Positions 16,101-24,167 are shown, counted from the first letter of the stretch. The stretch is DNA of 52,679 bases from Mycobacterium europaeum (GCF_002102155.1 NZ_LQOU01000071.1:1-52679); one strand, 5' to 3'. Notes: generated from the sequence alone by a model not told the origin. Numbers and translations: made by a program.

Positions 16101-17453
16101 TCACACGCTCCAGGCCATGCGGAACCTGTCCGCCAATTGTTCGGTGTAGAGATCGCCGTACCGCTCGTGTTCCAGCCGGCGGACGGCAACCACCATGTCG
16201 ACCGCGGGGTCGCCCAGAATTCTCCGCATCAGCTCCGAGCTATCCAGTGCGGCAATCACTTCGGCCTGCCCCCGGTGTAGGCACGTGATGCCTTCGCGAT
16301 GGCGGTCGGATTCGGACAGGGTAGCCGGGTCGGTGGTGATCTCCGGTGGTAGCGCGGCTTGGCGGTTGATTCCATCCAGGGCCAGCCCCAGGATCGCCGC
16401 CGACGCCAGGTAGGGGTTGGCGGACGGGTCGACGATCTTCACCTCGACGTTGCCGCCCCGCGGGTTGCCGGGCCCACCCGTGATGAATCGCACCGCCGCC
16501 TCGCGGTTCTCGGTTCCCCAGCACGCGTACGCCCCGGCCCAATTGCCGGGCTGCATCCGCAAGCCGGACACGATCGACCCGCACAACACGCCCTGTGCCT
16601 CACGCAGTCCGGCAACCACCCCCGCGACCGCGCTCTCCCCCGCAGCCGTCATGCCCTGGGCGCCCGTACCTCCGGAGAACAGCGGTCCCTCCGGCATGGT
16701 CAGCGAAAAATGCTGGTGTGCACCCGATCCCACGCCACCGGCGAAGGGTGCGGGCGACAGGCTGACGCGAACCCCGTGACGGCGCGCCACGCGTCCGAGG
16801 ACGAGCCGTAACAGCACCAGTTGATCGGCCGCGGCCACCGGAGGCTGTGGCGCCAGCGACAGTTCGAACTGGTTGGCGCCGTACTCGGGATGGAACTGCT
16901 CGATCGCGATGCCCGCCGCGGCCGCCGACCGGGTGACCTCCCGGACGAACGCTTCGTGTTCCAGCACGCCGGCGAGGCCGTATTGCGCCCACAGCGTCGA
17001 GGGGAGGCGGCCGCCGTCGGGGGCGACCAGAAGAAATTCGACCTCGTGGCCGACGATGGCCTCGATCCCGGCCTCGGTGAGCGCGGCCTCGATCCGGCTC
17101 AGCGTGCCGCGGGCGCAGGCGGGAATGGGTGCGCCGTCCTGGGAGAAGAACGCGGCGGGCGCCCACGCGAGCCCGTCGCCGACGAAGCGCAGCGCCGCCA
17201 GGTCGATGCGGAGGCGTTGGTCGCCGACCACGCCGACATCGCGGGTGAAGGCGATGCCGCTCTGGTCGATCGCGAAGGCGTGCCACGAGGGGCTGGCGCC
17301 GAGGCCCGGTTCGGCGAACGCGCTCGTCCGCCGGATCGGAACCGTCTTGGCCAGGGTGAGTCCGGCGGGGTTCACGACGGTGCCGACCACGGTGTCGACG
17401 CCCTGGGCCTCCAGCTCGGCGATCGCGGCGGCGGCAAGCGGTGTGCCGGTCAT
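16101..17453 (-). CDS. glnA3: Glutamine synthetase-like ligase GlnA3
   Basis: A 450-residue protein, the same length as Rv1878, starting MTGTPLAAAAIAELEAQGVD. GS-fold signatures are HPEYGANQFELSLAPQP, GVGSGAHQHFSL (nucleotide/metal), CWGTENREAAVRF and VEVKIVDPSANPY. In true GS the last segment is RxPxGxASxNPY; the changes suggest a different amine acceptor. In Streptomyces GlnA3 makes gamma-glutamyl-polyamines. An alternative ATG lies three codons upstream at 17462. The amidohydrolase follows after ten bases. The frame stays open far upstream, overlapping the LLM gene, but similarity begins only here. Confidence 0.9.
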   Translation of the reverse strand: MTGTPLAAAAIAELEAQGVDTVVGTVVNPAGLTLAKTVPIRRTSAFAEPGLGASPSWHAFAIDQSGIAFTRDVGVVGDQRLRIDLAALRFVGDGLAWAPAAFFSQDGAPIPACARGTLSRIEAALTEAGIEAIVGHEVEFLLVAPDGGRLPSTLWAQYGLAGVLEHEAFVREVTRSAAAAGIAIEQFHPEYGANQFELSLAPQPPVAAADQLVLLRLVLGRVARRHGVRVSLSPAPFAGGVGSGAHQHFSLTMPEGPLFSGGTGAQGMTAAGESAVAGVVAGLREAQGVLCGSIVSGLRMQPGNWAGAYACWGTENREAAVRFITGGPGNPRGGNVEVKIVDPSANPYLASAAILGLALDGINRQAALPPEITTDPATLSESDRHREGITCLHRGQAEVIAALDSSELMRRILGDPAVDMVVAVRRLEHERYGDLYTEQLADRFRMAWSV

Positions 17454-17494
17454 GGCAGTCATTGTGCAGGGTCGCGGTGCTCCGGCTCGTGAAT

Positions 17495-18382
17495 TCAGTT
17501 CTGCCGGCCGGTCAATTCGGTGACGAACCGATCGAGGAAGGCGTCGACCGGCGCGCCGCCCGCCGGGCGAATGACGAATTTGGTCAGTCCCGCGTCGATG
17601 TAGGCGTCCAACTGCCGGTGCAGCCGGTCCCAGCCGACGGCGATCAGCTCGGCGGGATCGACGTCGGGGCGACGCGCCCGGGCGGCTGTGGCCAGCGCCG
17701 CGGGCAGCTCGCCGGACCCGTCGACGACGGCCAATGAGATCCCGAAATGATCGGGGTCTATCTGCCGGCCGGCCTGCTCGGCCGCGCGTTCGATCGCCTC
17801 CCGGCCCACCCGCGCCTCCGCCGGGGTCAGGAAGCTGCCCAGCCAGCCGTCGGCAAGCGCGCCGATGCGCCGGAACGCCGCCGGCGCGGAGCCGCCCAGC
17901 CAGATGTCGAGCGGAGGGTTCGGCCTGGGCATGACCCCGGCCCCGCTGACGGTGAAATACCGGCCGCTGTAACGGGGCGGATCCTCGACCAGCACCGAGC
18001 GCAGCACCCGGAGCGACTCGTCGAACACCGCGGCGCGTTCCCCGTCGGGAACCACGAACACCTCGCGCTCGGCCGGTATCGCCGACCGCAGGCCGAAGAC
18101 GGGCAGAACCCGCTTCGGCGCCAGGGCCGCCAACGACGCGAGTTGCTTGGCGACCAGTACCGGGTGCCGCCCGGGAAGCACGGCCACCGAGGTGCCGACC
18201 TTCAACCGGGTCGTGCGGGCCAGCGCGTACGCCATCCCGACCGCCGGATCGACCGCCGGCGTGTACACCAGCTCGGAGAACCACAGGGAGTCCACCCCGC
18301 TGGCTTCCAGGTGATCGACGATGGGCGCCAATTGATCTGGAGCGGTGTCCGCGCCCAGGCCGACGCCGAAGCGAATCTTCAC
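17495..18382 (-). CDS. LLM-class F420-dependent oxidoreductase
   Basis: A bacterial-luciferase-like TIM barrel of about 295 residues. Typical pieces are KIRFGVGLGADTAP at the start, GVDSLWFSELVYTP, LKVGTSVAVLPGRHPVLVAKQ, and PPLDIWLGGSAPAAFRRIG. Such mycobacterial enzymes use reduced F420. I prefer GTG 18382, which puts the first beta strand at the N-terminus. An ATG at 18427 adds 15 basic residues and lies inside an inverted repeat. It lies 41 bp upstream of glnA3, same strand, and may be co-transcribed. The substrate is unknown. It is an addition relative to the Rv1878-Rv1877 neighbourhood that I remember. Confidence 0.85.
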   Translation of the reverse strand: MKIRFGVGLGADTAPDQLAPIVDHLEASGVDSLWFSELVYTPAVDPAVGMAYALARTTRLKVGTSVAVLPGRHPVLVAKQLASLAALAPKRVLPVFGLRSAIPAEREVFVVPDGERAAVFDESLRVLRSVLVEDPPRYSGRYFTVSGAGVMPRPNPPLDIWLGGSAPAAFRRIGALADGWLGSFLTPAEARVGREAIERAAEQAGRQIDPDHFGISLAVVDGSGELPAALATAARARRPDVDPAELIAVGWDRLHRQLDAYIDAGLTKFVIRPAGGAPVDAFLDRFVTELTGRQN

Positions 18383-18423
18383 CCGTGGAGCAACACCGTG
18401 GTGCCGCGCTTTGTGCCCACGAG

Positions 18424-18475
18424 ACATAAACGTCTGCGACGTTTTCCGGCGGCGTGTCGTCGCCGCCGTTTATGT
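18424..18475. repeat. Nested inverted repeats between two leftward genes
   Basis: The outer arms ACATAAACG (18424-18432) and CGTTTATGT (18467-18475) enclose an inner GC hairpin CGGCGGCG (18447-18454), six-base loop, CGCCGCCG (18461-18468). The outer arms are AT-rich and operator-like; the inner hairpin is terminator-like. The element lies between the AhpD-like gene stop (18522) and the LLM gene, overlapping its alternative ATG. Confidence 0.55.
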
Positions 18476-18521
18476 GTCGTGGCGCGTTGTGCCGGACGGA
18501 GGAGCCGAAGGCGCCCGGCGG

Positions 18522-19016
18522 CTATGCGCGGCTGGGAATGGTCAGCTTGCAGGCTTGGCCGATGTCGAGGGTCCGCAACACTCGGCCCATGCCGACCCAC
18601 AGCGCGCACGACAGGGCCAGGTCGGCCAGCAGTTCGTCGGAGAAGTGTTCGGAGCACCGGCTCCAGAAATCCTCGTCGTCGCGCAGGGCGGTGTGGTCGG
18701 TGGCGAAGCGGTCGGCGAACTCGGCCGCCAGCCGCTCCTGGTCGGTGTAGCCGGGCCAGGTGCGCCACTGCGTGGCGTGGTCGTACAACTCCTCGTCGAC
18801 ACCGGCGGCGGGCCCGTCCTCGTCGCGGGTGTTGACGCAGACGACGCATTCGTTGCGGTGGGCGATCACCGCGCGGGCCAATTCGCGGGTGCGCAACGGC
18901 AACCGGTTCTTGGTGTAGACCGCCTGGCTGAAGCCGCCGAGGGCGCCGCCGATGTCAGGAGACTTCGCGAACCAGCCGGCCAAGTCGTCGTCAGCAAATG
19001 TTCCGATTCGGCTCAT
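18522..19016 (-). CDS. AhpD-like (carboxymuconolactone decarboxylase) family protein
   Basis: A 164-residue all-helical protein. The redox motif is visible as AVIAHRNECVVCVNTRDEDG, with the CxxC pair characteristic of AhpD/CMD peroxidase-partner proteins; the following His of AhpD (CxxCxxxH) is not in place, so activity may differ. It resembles Rv1531-type proteins. A TACCAT hexamer lies exactly six bases before the ATG at 19016, giving a leaderless start. It lies 29 bp downstream of the exporter gene. Substrate and partner are unknown. Confidence 0.82.
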   Translation of the reverse strand: MSRIGTFADDDLAGWFAKSPDIGGALGGFSQAVYTKNRLPLRTRELARAVIAHRNECVVCVNTRDEDGPAAGVDEELYDHATQWRTWPGYTDQERLAAEFADRFATDHTALRDDEDFWSRCSEHFSDELLADLALSCALWVGMGRVLRTLDIGQACKLTIPSRA

Positions 19017-19022
19017 GGCGTG

Positions 19023-19028
19023 ATGGTA
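19023..19028 (-). promoter_or_regulatory. Leaderless -10 element of the AhpD-like gene
   Basis: On the minus strand TACCAT is separated from the ATG at 19016 by six bases. Confidence 0.45.
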
Positions 19029-19045
19029 CGCCCGCGCCGCCCTTT

Positions 19046-21118
19046 TCAGGGTGCGGGCACCGGGATCTTCGTGGTGGGACGGTCGTCGTTCCAGTCCCGT
19101 TGCGCGAGAACGCGGCCCGCGACTCGATTCAGTGCCGCTTCGACCGCGCGACGATCCGGCCGTCCGTCGAATCCGGGTGACCGGGCGAGCTTGTCGACCA
19201 GCCAGCCCACCAGCAGCGAGTGCACGTAGTCCACTTGCTGTGCCCCCGCGGGTGTCAGCCACATCTGGTCGCCGTCGCCCCGGGCGTATCCGGTCGCGAT
19301 CAGGCGCGAGAAGGTGGGCTCCAAGACCTCGAAGGGTATCCGTAGATAGTCGGCGATGTCGGTGAGCCGGGCCGTGCCGTACATCTGTCCGTAGCGGTTG
19401 ATGCGTAGGACGCCCCACAATCCGGCCACGTCGAGTCGGCAGTCGGGTCGCATGGCGATGCTGCGCAATCGCATGCCGGGCACACCGCGCAGCATGCGTT
19501 CGACCGCGCCCTCGAGTATCTGATCCGGTGTCTCGGTGTTCGGCATGCCGAACGCGTCGCCGAGATCGATTGTGCTGTCGTGCATTTCCCGCAGGGGGAC
19601 CTCCCGCAGGAACAACGCCAGGACGAACCCCGCAACCGCGACCGGAACCGCCCAGAAGAACACGTGGGTGAGCGACTCGGAGTAGGCGGCGACGATCGGA
19701 GCGGCCGCCTGGCGGGGCAACCGGTGCAACGCCTCCGGCGACGCGGCGGCCGCGGCCGGCGCCCGGCCGGCCGCCAGAGCCGGGCCGATCCGGCTGTGCA
19801 AGAAGTTGGTGAACAGTGAACCGAAGATGGCGGCGCCGAACGAGCTGCCGATCGTGCGGAAGAAGGTGACGCCGGAGGTTGCGACGCCGAGGTCGTCGAA
19901 GTCCACGGTGTTCTGCACGATCAGGACAAGGGTCTGCATGCACATCCCGATCCCGGCGCCGAGGATGACAAGGAACAGCGATTGAACCACCACCGATGTC
20001 GAGGGGTCCATCCTCGACATCAGAAAGAACGCCACCGCCATGACGGCGGTGCCGGCGACGGGAAAGACTTTGTATCTGCCCGTGCGGCCGACGATGAGGC
20101 CACTGCCCATCGAGGTGGTCAGCATCCCGATCACCATCGGCAGCGTGCGCAGGCCCGACGTGGTGGCTGAGACGCCGTCGACGAACTGCATGTACGTCGG
20201 CAGGAACGTCAGGGCGCCCAGCATCGCGAACCCGACCACGAAGGACAGGACGCAGCACACCGTGAACACCGGACTGCCGAACAGCCGGGTCGGCAGGATC
20301 GGCGCGGCGGCGCGGCTTTCCACCCAGGCGAATACGCACAACGCGATTACCGAGCCGACGAACAGGCCGATGATCGCGGGCGATCCCCACGGGTAGGTGG
20401 TCCCGCCCCAGCTGGTGGCCAGTGTCAGCCCGGCGGCGCCCAGGCCGACGAACACGATGCCGGTGTAGTCGATGACCGGTTTGGTGCGGTCGGACAGCGC
20501 CGGGATGGCGGCGGCCGCCACGAAGAACACCACGAACGAGATCGGCACGTTGATCCAGAACGCCCAGCGCCAGGTGAAGTGGTCGGTGAAGTAGCCACCG
20601 AGCAGCGGACCGATCACGGTCGTGACGCCGAATACCGCGCCCATCGCGCCTTGGTAGCGGCCGCGGTCCCGCAACGGGATCACCTCGCCGATCAGCGCCA
20701 TGGCGGTCACCATGAGCCCGCCGCCGCCGATGCCCTGCAGCGCGCGTGACGCGACCAGCATGCCCATCGAGCTCGAGAGCCCACACAGCACCGATCCGGC
20801 AACGAAGAATACGACGGCCGCCTGGAACACCCGCTTGCGGCCGAACAGGTCACCGAACTTGCCGACGAGGGCGGTGATGATGGTCGAGGCGAGCAGGTAG
20901 CTGGTGACCACCCACGATTGATGGCCTGCGCCACCAAGATTGGCGACGATGGTTGGCAACGCGGTCGCCACGATCGTCTGGTCCAGCGCGGCCATCAGCA
21001 TGCCGAGCAGGACCGCCACGAAGATGAAATTGCGTCGCTGCGGGTCGACCGCGACGTCCCCGGGTCCCGAATCCGAAGCGCGGCCGGCCGGAGCCGCCGC
21101 TGGTGTCGCCCTCGTCAT
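19046..21118 (-). CDS. 14-helix MFS exporter with extra C-terminal domain (Rv1877-type)
   Basis: A 690-residue transporter of the DHA2/EmrB-QacA type. Residues 25-520 contain about 14 hydrophobic segments, with the MFS loop GKFGDLFGRKRVFQ, ALQGIGGGGLMVTAMALIGE, and GPLLGGYFTDHFTWRWAFW. It exports drugs or small molecules using the proton gradient. Unlike plain DHA2 pumps it continues for about 150 cytosolic residues. Residues about 565-665 read like a winged helix: LWGVLRINRYGQMYG, LTDIADYLRIPFEVLEPTFSRLI, then GDGDQMWLTPAGAQQVDYV. A GGAAGG ribosome-binding site supports ATG 21118. It is followed leftward by the AhpD-like gene and has bfrA upstream, as in Rv1877-Rv1876. Confidence 0.9.
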   Translation of the reverse strand: MTRATPAAAPAGRASDSGPGDVAVDPQRRNFIFVAVLLGMLMAALDQTIVATALPTIVANLGGAGHQSWVVTSYLLASTIITALVGKFGDLFGRKRVFQAAVVFFVAGSVLCGLSSSMGMLVASRALQGIGGGGLMVTAMALIGEVIPLRDRGRYQGAMGAVFGVTTVIGPLLGGYFTDHFTWRWAFWINVPISFVVFFVAAAAIPALSDRTKPVIDYTGIVFVGLGAAGLTLATSWGGTTYPWGSPAIIGLFVGSVIALCVFAWVESRAAAPILPTRLFGSPVFTVCCVLSFVVGFAMLGALTFLPTYMQFVDGVSATTSGLRTLPMVIGMLTTSMGSGLIVGRTGRYKVFPVAGTAVMAVAFFLMSRMDPSTSVVVQSLFLVILGAGIGMCMQTLVLIVQNTVDFDDLGVATSGVTFFRTIGSSFGAAIFGSLFTNFLHSRIGPALAAGRAPAAAAASPEALHRLPRQAAAPIVAAYSESLTHVFFWAVPVAVAGFVLALFLREVPLREMHDSTIDLGDAFGMPNTETPDQILEGAVERMLRGVPGMRLRSIAMRPDCRLDVAGLWGVLRINRYGQMYGTARLTDIADYLRIPFEVLEPTFSRLIATGYARGDGDQMWLTPAGAQQVDYVHSLLVGWLVDKLARSPGFDGRPDRRAVEAALNRVAGRVLAQRDWNDDRPTTKIPVPAP

Positions 21119-21201
21119 GCCCGCCTTCCCACGGATTTCGATGGTATTGAGTGCCCACGGTCAACCCGTGGCAACCAAAACCGCGAAAGGCGCGCGCGGT
21201 G

Positions 21202-21681
21202 TTAGCTTGGCGGCCTCGAGACGCACTGTGCCGAGTAGAGCTCCACGCCGAGCTTGTCCATCAGCTCCAGCTGCGTCTCGAGGTAGTCGATGTGCTTCTC
21301 CTCGTCGGCCACGATCTCTTCGAGCAGGTTGGCGCTCGTGGTGTCCTGCTTCTCGCGGCACATGATGATGCCGGGCTTGAGCCGGTCCATCACCTCGTAC
21401 TCGATGGCCAGATCGGCCTCGAACTGCTCGCGCAGCGTCTGGCCGATGCGCAGCGAGAACAGGCGCTGGTAGTTGGGCAACCCGTCGAGCAGCAGGATGC
21501 GGTCGGTGATCGCCTCGGCGTGCCGCATCTCGTCGAAGGATTCCTCCCGGGTGTGCTTGGCGACCTCGGTGAATCCCCAGTTGTCCTGCATCTTGGAGTG
21601 CAGGAAATATTGGTTGATCGCGGTGAGTTCGCCGGTCAACTGCTCGTTGAGCAGGCGCAAAACGTCGGGATCCCCTTGCAT
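21202..21681 (-). CDS. bfrA: Bacterioferritin BfrA
   Basis: A 159-residue ferritin-like four-helix protein, the same length as Rv1876. It starts MQGDPDVLRLLNEQLTGELT (Glu18 ferroxidase ligand), has EESFDEMRHAEAITDRI with the Glu51/His54 pair and heme-binding Met52, and EEIVADEEKHIDYLETQL with Glu127/His130. It stores iron as ferric mineral and binds heme between subunits. GGGGAG precedes ATG 21681. Two IdeR boxes lie 190-230 bp upstream. In M. tuberculosis IdeR with iron activates bfrA from tandem boxes, so the same control is likely here. Divergent bfd supplies electrons for iron release. Confidence 0.95.
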   Translation of the reverse strand: MQGDPDVLRLLNEQLTGELTAINQYFLHSKMQDNWGFTEVAKHTREESFDEMRHAEAITDRILLLDGLPNYQRLFSLRIGQTLREQFEADLAIEYEVMDRLKPGIIMCREKQDTTSANLLEEIVADEEKHIDYLETQLELMDKLGVELYSAQCVSRPPS

Positions 21682-21867
21682 GTTCACTCCCCTACGGTGA
21701 CGGTGAAAACGGTGGTCATTCTCGGCCCCGGGCCGGACGCGCTGGGCTGCGCGCATCGTGGCTGGCCGTACCCGCACTTTGCCACGGCGGGGTGCGATCT
21801 GCCAGCAAGGTATGGCTGTGCTCAGTGTGTGTCGCGTGGTAGCCGGAGGCGAGATGTTGCTGGCGAG

Positions 21868-21886
21868 TAAGGTTAGACTGCGCTAA
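21868..21886. promoter_or_regulatory. IdeR iron box 1 (bfrA side)
   Basis: The 19-mer contains AAGGTTAG and GCTAA halves and matches the IdeR consensus TTAGGTTAGGCTAACCTAA at about 14 of 19 positions. It is the weaker of two boxes, five bases from box 2, a tandem layout that IdeR uses to activate bfrA. Confidence 0.6.
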
Positions 21887-21891
21887 CGAAC

Positions 21892-21910
21892 TTAGGTTAG
21901 ACTCAACTAA
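21892..21910. promoter_or_regulatory. IdeR iron box 2 (bfd side)
   Basis: TTAGGTTAGACTCAACTAA matches the IdeR consensus at 16 of 19 positions, including the whole left half. Nearer to bfd, it would repress that gene when iron is plentiful. Confidence 0.8.
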
Positions 21911-22038
21911 TACTGGGTCTCGGTTCGGCACTTTCCGGCCACCCCGATGACACGGGACGCCGAGAGGGAGGACGAAGTGCGCTCGCTTGGCCACGCCGCC
22001 AACCAAGGGAACACCGCCCGCATGCAGGGGCCGCGCTG

Positions 22039-22224
22039 ATGTACGTCTGCCTGTGTGTCGGCGTCACCAACCACACCGTGTCCGAGTTGGTCGCGCGCGG
22101 CGCCTCCACCTCCAAAGAGGTCGCCGCCGCGTGTGGCGCCGGGGGGGACTGCGGGCGCTGCAAGCGGACGCTGCGCGCGATCATCGCCGCGTCGGCAAAT
22201 CTCGAGACCGCTCCCTCGCATTGA
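22039..22224 (+). CDS. bfd: Bacterioferritin-associated ferredoxin
   Basis: A 61-residue [2Fe-2S] protein of the BFD family. It opens MYVCLCVGVTNHTVSELV with Cys4 and Cys6, and the second pair is Cys38/Cys41 in GDCGRC; an extra Cys32 is present. Bfd docks on bacterioferritin and passes electrons to the heme, releasing stored iron. Divergent from bfrA with IdeR boxes between them, it should be induced under iron starvation, opposite to bfrA. It is short but its Cys spacing is diagnostic. Confidence 0.9.
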   Translation: MYVCLCVGVTNHTVSELVARGASTSKEVAAACGAGGDCGRCKRTLRAIIAASANLETAPSH

Positions 22225-22230
22225 GGGGCC

Positions 22231-22245
22231 GCCCGCTCAGCGGGC
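22231..22245. terminator. Small GC hairpin at a convergent junction
   Basis: GCCCGC, three-base loop, GCGGGC spans the end of bfd and the stop of the enoyl-CoA hydratase gene. It is short, so this is only a possible bidirectional terminator. Confidence 0.3.
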
Positions 22246-22989
22246 CTTGTTGAAGTCCGCCAGGGCCGCGGCGTTGGCCTGCGCGCCCATCAGTTCGGCG
22301 AAGTGAGCGTTCTCCCGCGCGCTGGCCGCCGCGATCTCCGGACGGACCGGTTCCATCATCGTGTGTTTGACCGCCATCAAGCTCGAAATGGGGCGGCCGG
22401 CAAGCACTTCCGCGTGACGACGGGCTTCGGGCAGCAGATCCTCGGGAGCGCACACCCGCCAGACCAGACCCATCCGCAGCGCTTCGTCGGCGTCGACCCA
22501 TTCCGACGACATCAACAGCCAGGCCGCGTTCTGGCGGCCCACCAACTGTGGCAGCAGATAGGACGAAGCCGCTTCCGGTGCCACGCCCAGGCTGGTGAAC
22601 GGGCACTTCAGGCGGGCCGTCGACGACATGAATGCCAAATCCGCGTACCCCAGGATCGTGGCACCGATGCCGACACCGACGCCATTGACCGCGCAGATGA
22701 GCGGCTTGGGGAACGCGCTGAGGGCATCGATCAGCCCGGTGAAGCCGTGCCGGCCCGGAGTGAAGTCCGGATCGGTGATGCGGGCCTGCATTTCGGCGAG
22801 GTCGGTGCCTGCACTGAAGCCGCGGCCCGCCCCGGTCAGCAGCACCACGGCGACCTCGGGATCGTCGGCCGCGGCCAGCAGCGCGTCCGCGGTGGCGTCG
22901 TAGAGGGCTTCGTTGAATGCGTTCAGCGCCTCGGGCCGGTTCAGCGTGAGGGTGCGCACCCGCTTGTCGTCGTCGATCTGCAGCGTCAC
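22237..22989 (-). CDS. Enoyl-CoA hydratase/isomerase family protein
   Basis: A 250-residue crotonase-fold protein. The oxyanion-hole segments are GRGFSAGTDLAEM and AVNGVGVGIGATIL; the region that supplies acid/base Glu residues contains LGVAPEAASSYLLPQLVG. It acts on acyl-CoA thioesters in fatty-acid or related degradation; the SAGTDL form (Thr before Asp-Leu) differs slightly from the usual SAGADL. GTG 22989 is the start, with TAGGCT six bases upstream (leaderless). The specific EchA number cannot be assigned. Confidence 0.86.
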   Translation of the reverse strand: MTLQIDDDKRVRTLTLNRPEALNAFNEALYDATADALLAAADDPEVAVVLLTGAGRGFSAGTDLAEMQARITDPDFTPGRHGFTGLIDALSAFPKPLICAVNGVGVGIGATILGYADLAFMSSTARLKCPFTSLGVAPEAASSYLLPQLVGRQNAAWLLMSSEWVDADEALRMGLVWRVCAPEDLLPEARRHAEVLAGRPISSLMAVKHTMMEPVRPEIAAASARENAHFAELMGAQANAAALADFNKAR

Positions 22990-22995
22990 GGCTGC

Positions 22996-23001
22996 AGCCT
23001 A
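22996..23001 (-). promoter_or_regulatory. Leaderless -10 element of the enoyl-CoA hydratase gene
   Basis: TAGGCT on the minus strand with six bases to the GTG at 22989. Confidence 0.5.
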
Positions 23002-23007
23002 ACGAGG

Positions 23008-23448
23008 TCAGCCGTTGCCGTAGACGCGGGTGGGCGCGACCAGTACGACGGCCCGGCGCTCCCCGGCCATGACGCGGTCGTAGGTGTCCCAGTCGTCGTG
23101 GGTGCCGCCCGCGGCGGTGAACACCTCGCGAAGCAGCAGCCGCAGCCGGTCGGGGGTCAGCCACGGCTGCGGGTCGTCCGGGCCGGCCAGCTCCGCGCGG
23201 CCCTCGACGGTCACCCACCGCCATCCGTTGCGGAAGGTGATCGCCAGCTGCGGCCGTTCCCGGAGATTGCCCAGTTTGACCTTGCCGTAGGTCGTGAAGC
23301 CCAAAACCTCCCGGCCGTTTTCGGGGTGCGCGAGCAGGCCGACGTTGACCAGCGAGGCCTGTACGGTTGTGTCGGCGCGGACGGTGGACACCACCGCCAG
23401 CCCGTGTTCCGCCGCGGCCAACGCGACGGCGTCGCGCAGTGTTGTCAC
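23008..23448 (-). CDS. PPOX-class flavin/F420-binding protein (Rv1875-type)
   Basis: A 146-residue split-barrel protein of the pyridoxamine-oxidase-like fold, the same length class as Rv1875. Visible segments are EHGLAVVSTVRADTTVQASLVNVGLL, then LGFTTYGKVKLGNLRERPQL and the TVEGRAELAGPDD strand. Mycobacterial members of this group bind F420. GTG 23448 overlaps the stop of the upstream gene as GTGA, so the two are translationally coupled. The reaction is not known. Confidence 0.85.
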   Translation of the reverse strand: MTTLRDAVALAAAEHGLAVVSTVRADTTVQASLVNVGLLAHPENGREVLGFTTYGKVKLGNLRERPQLAITFRNGWRWVTVEGRAELAGPDDPQPWLTPDRLRLLLREVFTAAGGTHDDWDTYDRVMAGERRAVVLVAPTRVYGNG

Positions 23449-24155
23449 GTGAGTTCCTCGACGAACGGGGCCCGGAAGACGTAGCGGCTGGTGGGGACGG
23501 TGTCGATGTTCTCGTTGGCGCCGAATGCCGTGGTGCTGGCGACCATTCGGCCCAACCGGTCCTGGAGGTCGGCGTCGTCGGCGGCGCCGAAGAACGCCTT
23601 GAGATCGGTGATGGCCTCCGCGGGGAACAGCTCTTCGACGATGCCCGCGATCTCCGGTGCGTCGGGGGTCAGCGTTCGCACCACCCAGTTCTGGGTGTAG
23701 CCGAAGGTCGACTGCGTCTCGATGGCCACCGAGGTGTGGTCGCGCTGCCACCGGGTCAGCCAACTGTCCCGGTCCAGGCCGGCGGGCCGGCGCAGCAGCG
23801 CGATATTGGCCAATCCCGCGGTGCGGGCACCGGATTCGGTCACCGGCGCCTTCAGCGGGACCGACTCGGTCACCAGGTACGCGGCGAGCTGTTGGCACTC
23901 CGCCTCCAGCAGGGTCAGCGCCGCGGCCATCTGCTCGCCGTAACACTGTTGGGTCCACATGCTCACCACCGCCGCGACTGGCGGGGCCAACGTGGTGAGC
24001 GTCATCAGTGAGTGGCGCACCGCGTCGTCGCGGACGTTGACCGACAGCCCCGGCAGGCGCAACTCCAACAGGGCATTGGCGACGGGCCCCCGCTGGCGGG
24101 CGCACCACTCCTCGTCCGAATCGGAACGCATGAGCACGGCGATGACCTTTTCCAT
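23445..24155 (-). CDS. EthD-like dimeric ferredoxin-fold protein (Rv1874-type)
   Basis: A 236-residue protein, probably two ferredoxin-like halves. The N-terminus MEKVIAVLMRSDSDEEWCAR and the middle DSWLTRWQRDHTSVAIETQS followed by FGYTQNWVV match the EthD pattern of small heme- or substrate-binding dimers. It overlaps the next gene by four bases. TAGGTT lies six bases before ATG 24155, so the two-gene operon starts with a leaderless message. The function is unknown. Confidence 0.78.
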   Translation of the reverse strand: MEKVIAVLMRSDSDEEWCARQRGPVANALLELRLPGLSVNVRDDAVRHSLMTLTTLAPPVAAVVSMWTQQCYGEQMAAALTLLEAECQQLAAYLVTESVPLKAPVTESGARTAGLANIALLRRPAGLDRDSWLTRWQRDHTSVAIETQSTFGYTQNWVVRTLTPDAPEIAGIVEELFPAEAITDLKAFFGAADDADLQDRLGRMVASTTAFGANENIDTVPTSRYVFRAPFVEELT

Positions 24156-24161
24156 AGGCAG

Positions 24162-24167
24162 AACCTA
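24162..24167 (-). promoter_or_regulatory. Leaderless -10 element of the EthD-like gene
   Basis: TAGGTT on the minus strand with six bases to the ATG at 24155. Confidence 0.5.

Larger units (their letters stand above)
21682..22038. other. Divergent bfrA-bfd control region
   Basis: A 357-bp intergenic interval between the start codons of bfrA (leftward) and bfd (rightward). It holds two IdeR boxes near its middle (21868-21910) in the only strongly AT-rich patch. I see no open frame with supporting signals. Confidence 0.6.

Noticed and set aside
16101..18284. One long leftward reading frame that could give a 727-residue protein ending in GlnA3
   Set aside because: The upstream 280 residues are Arg/Gly-rich translation in the wrong frame of the LLM oxidoreductase gene. 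GlnA3 similarity begins at 17453.
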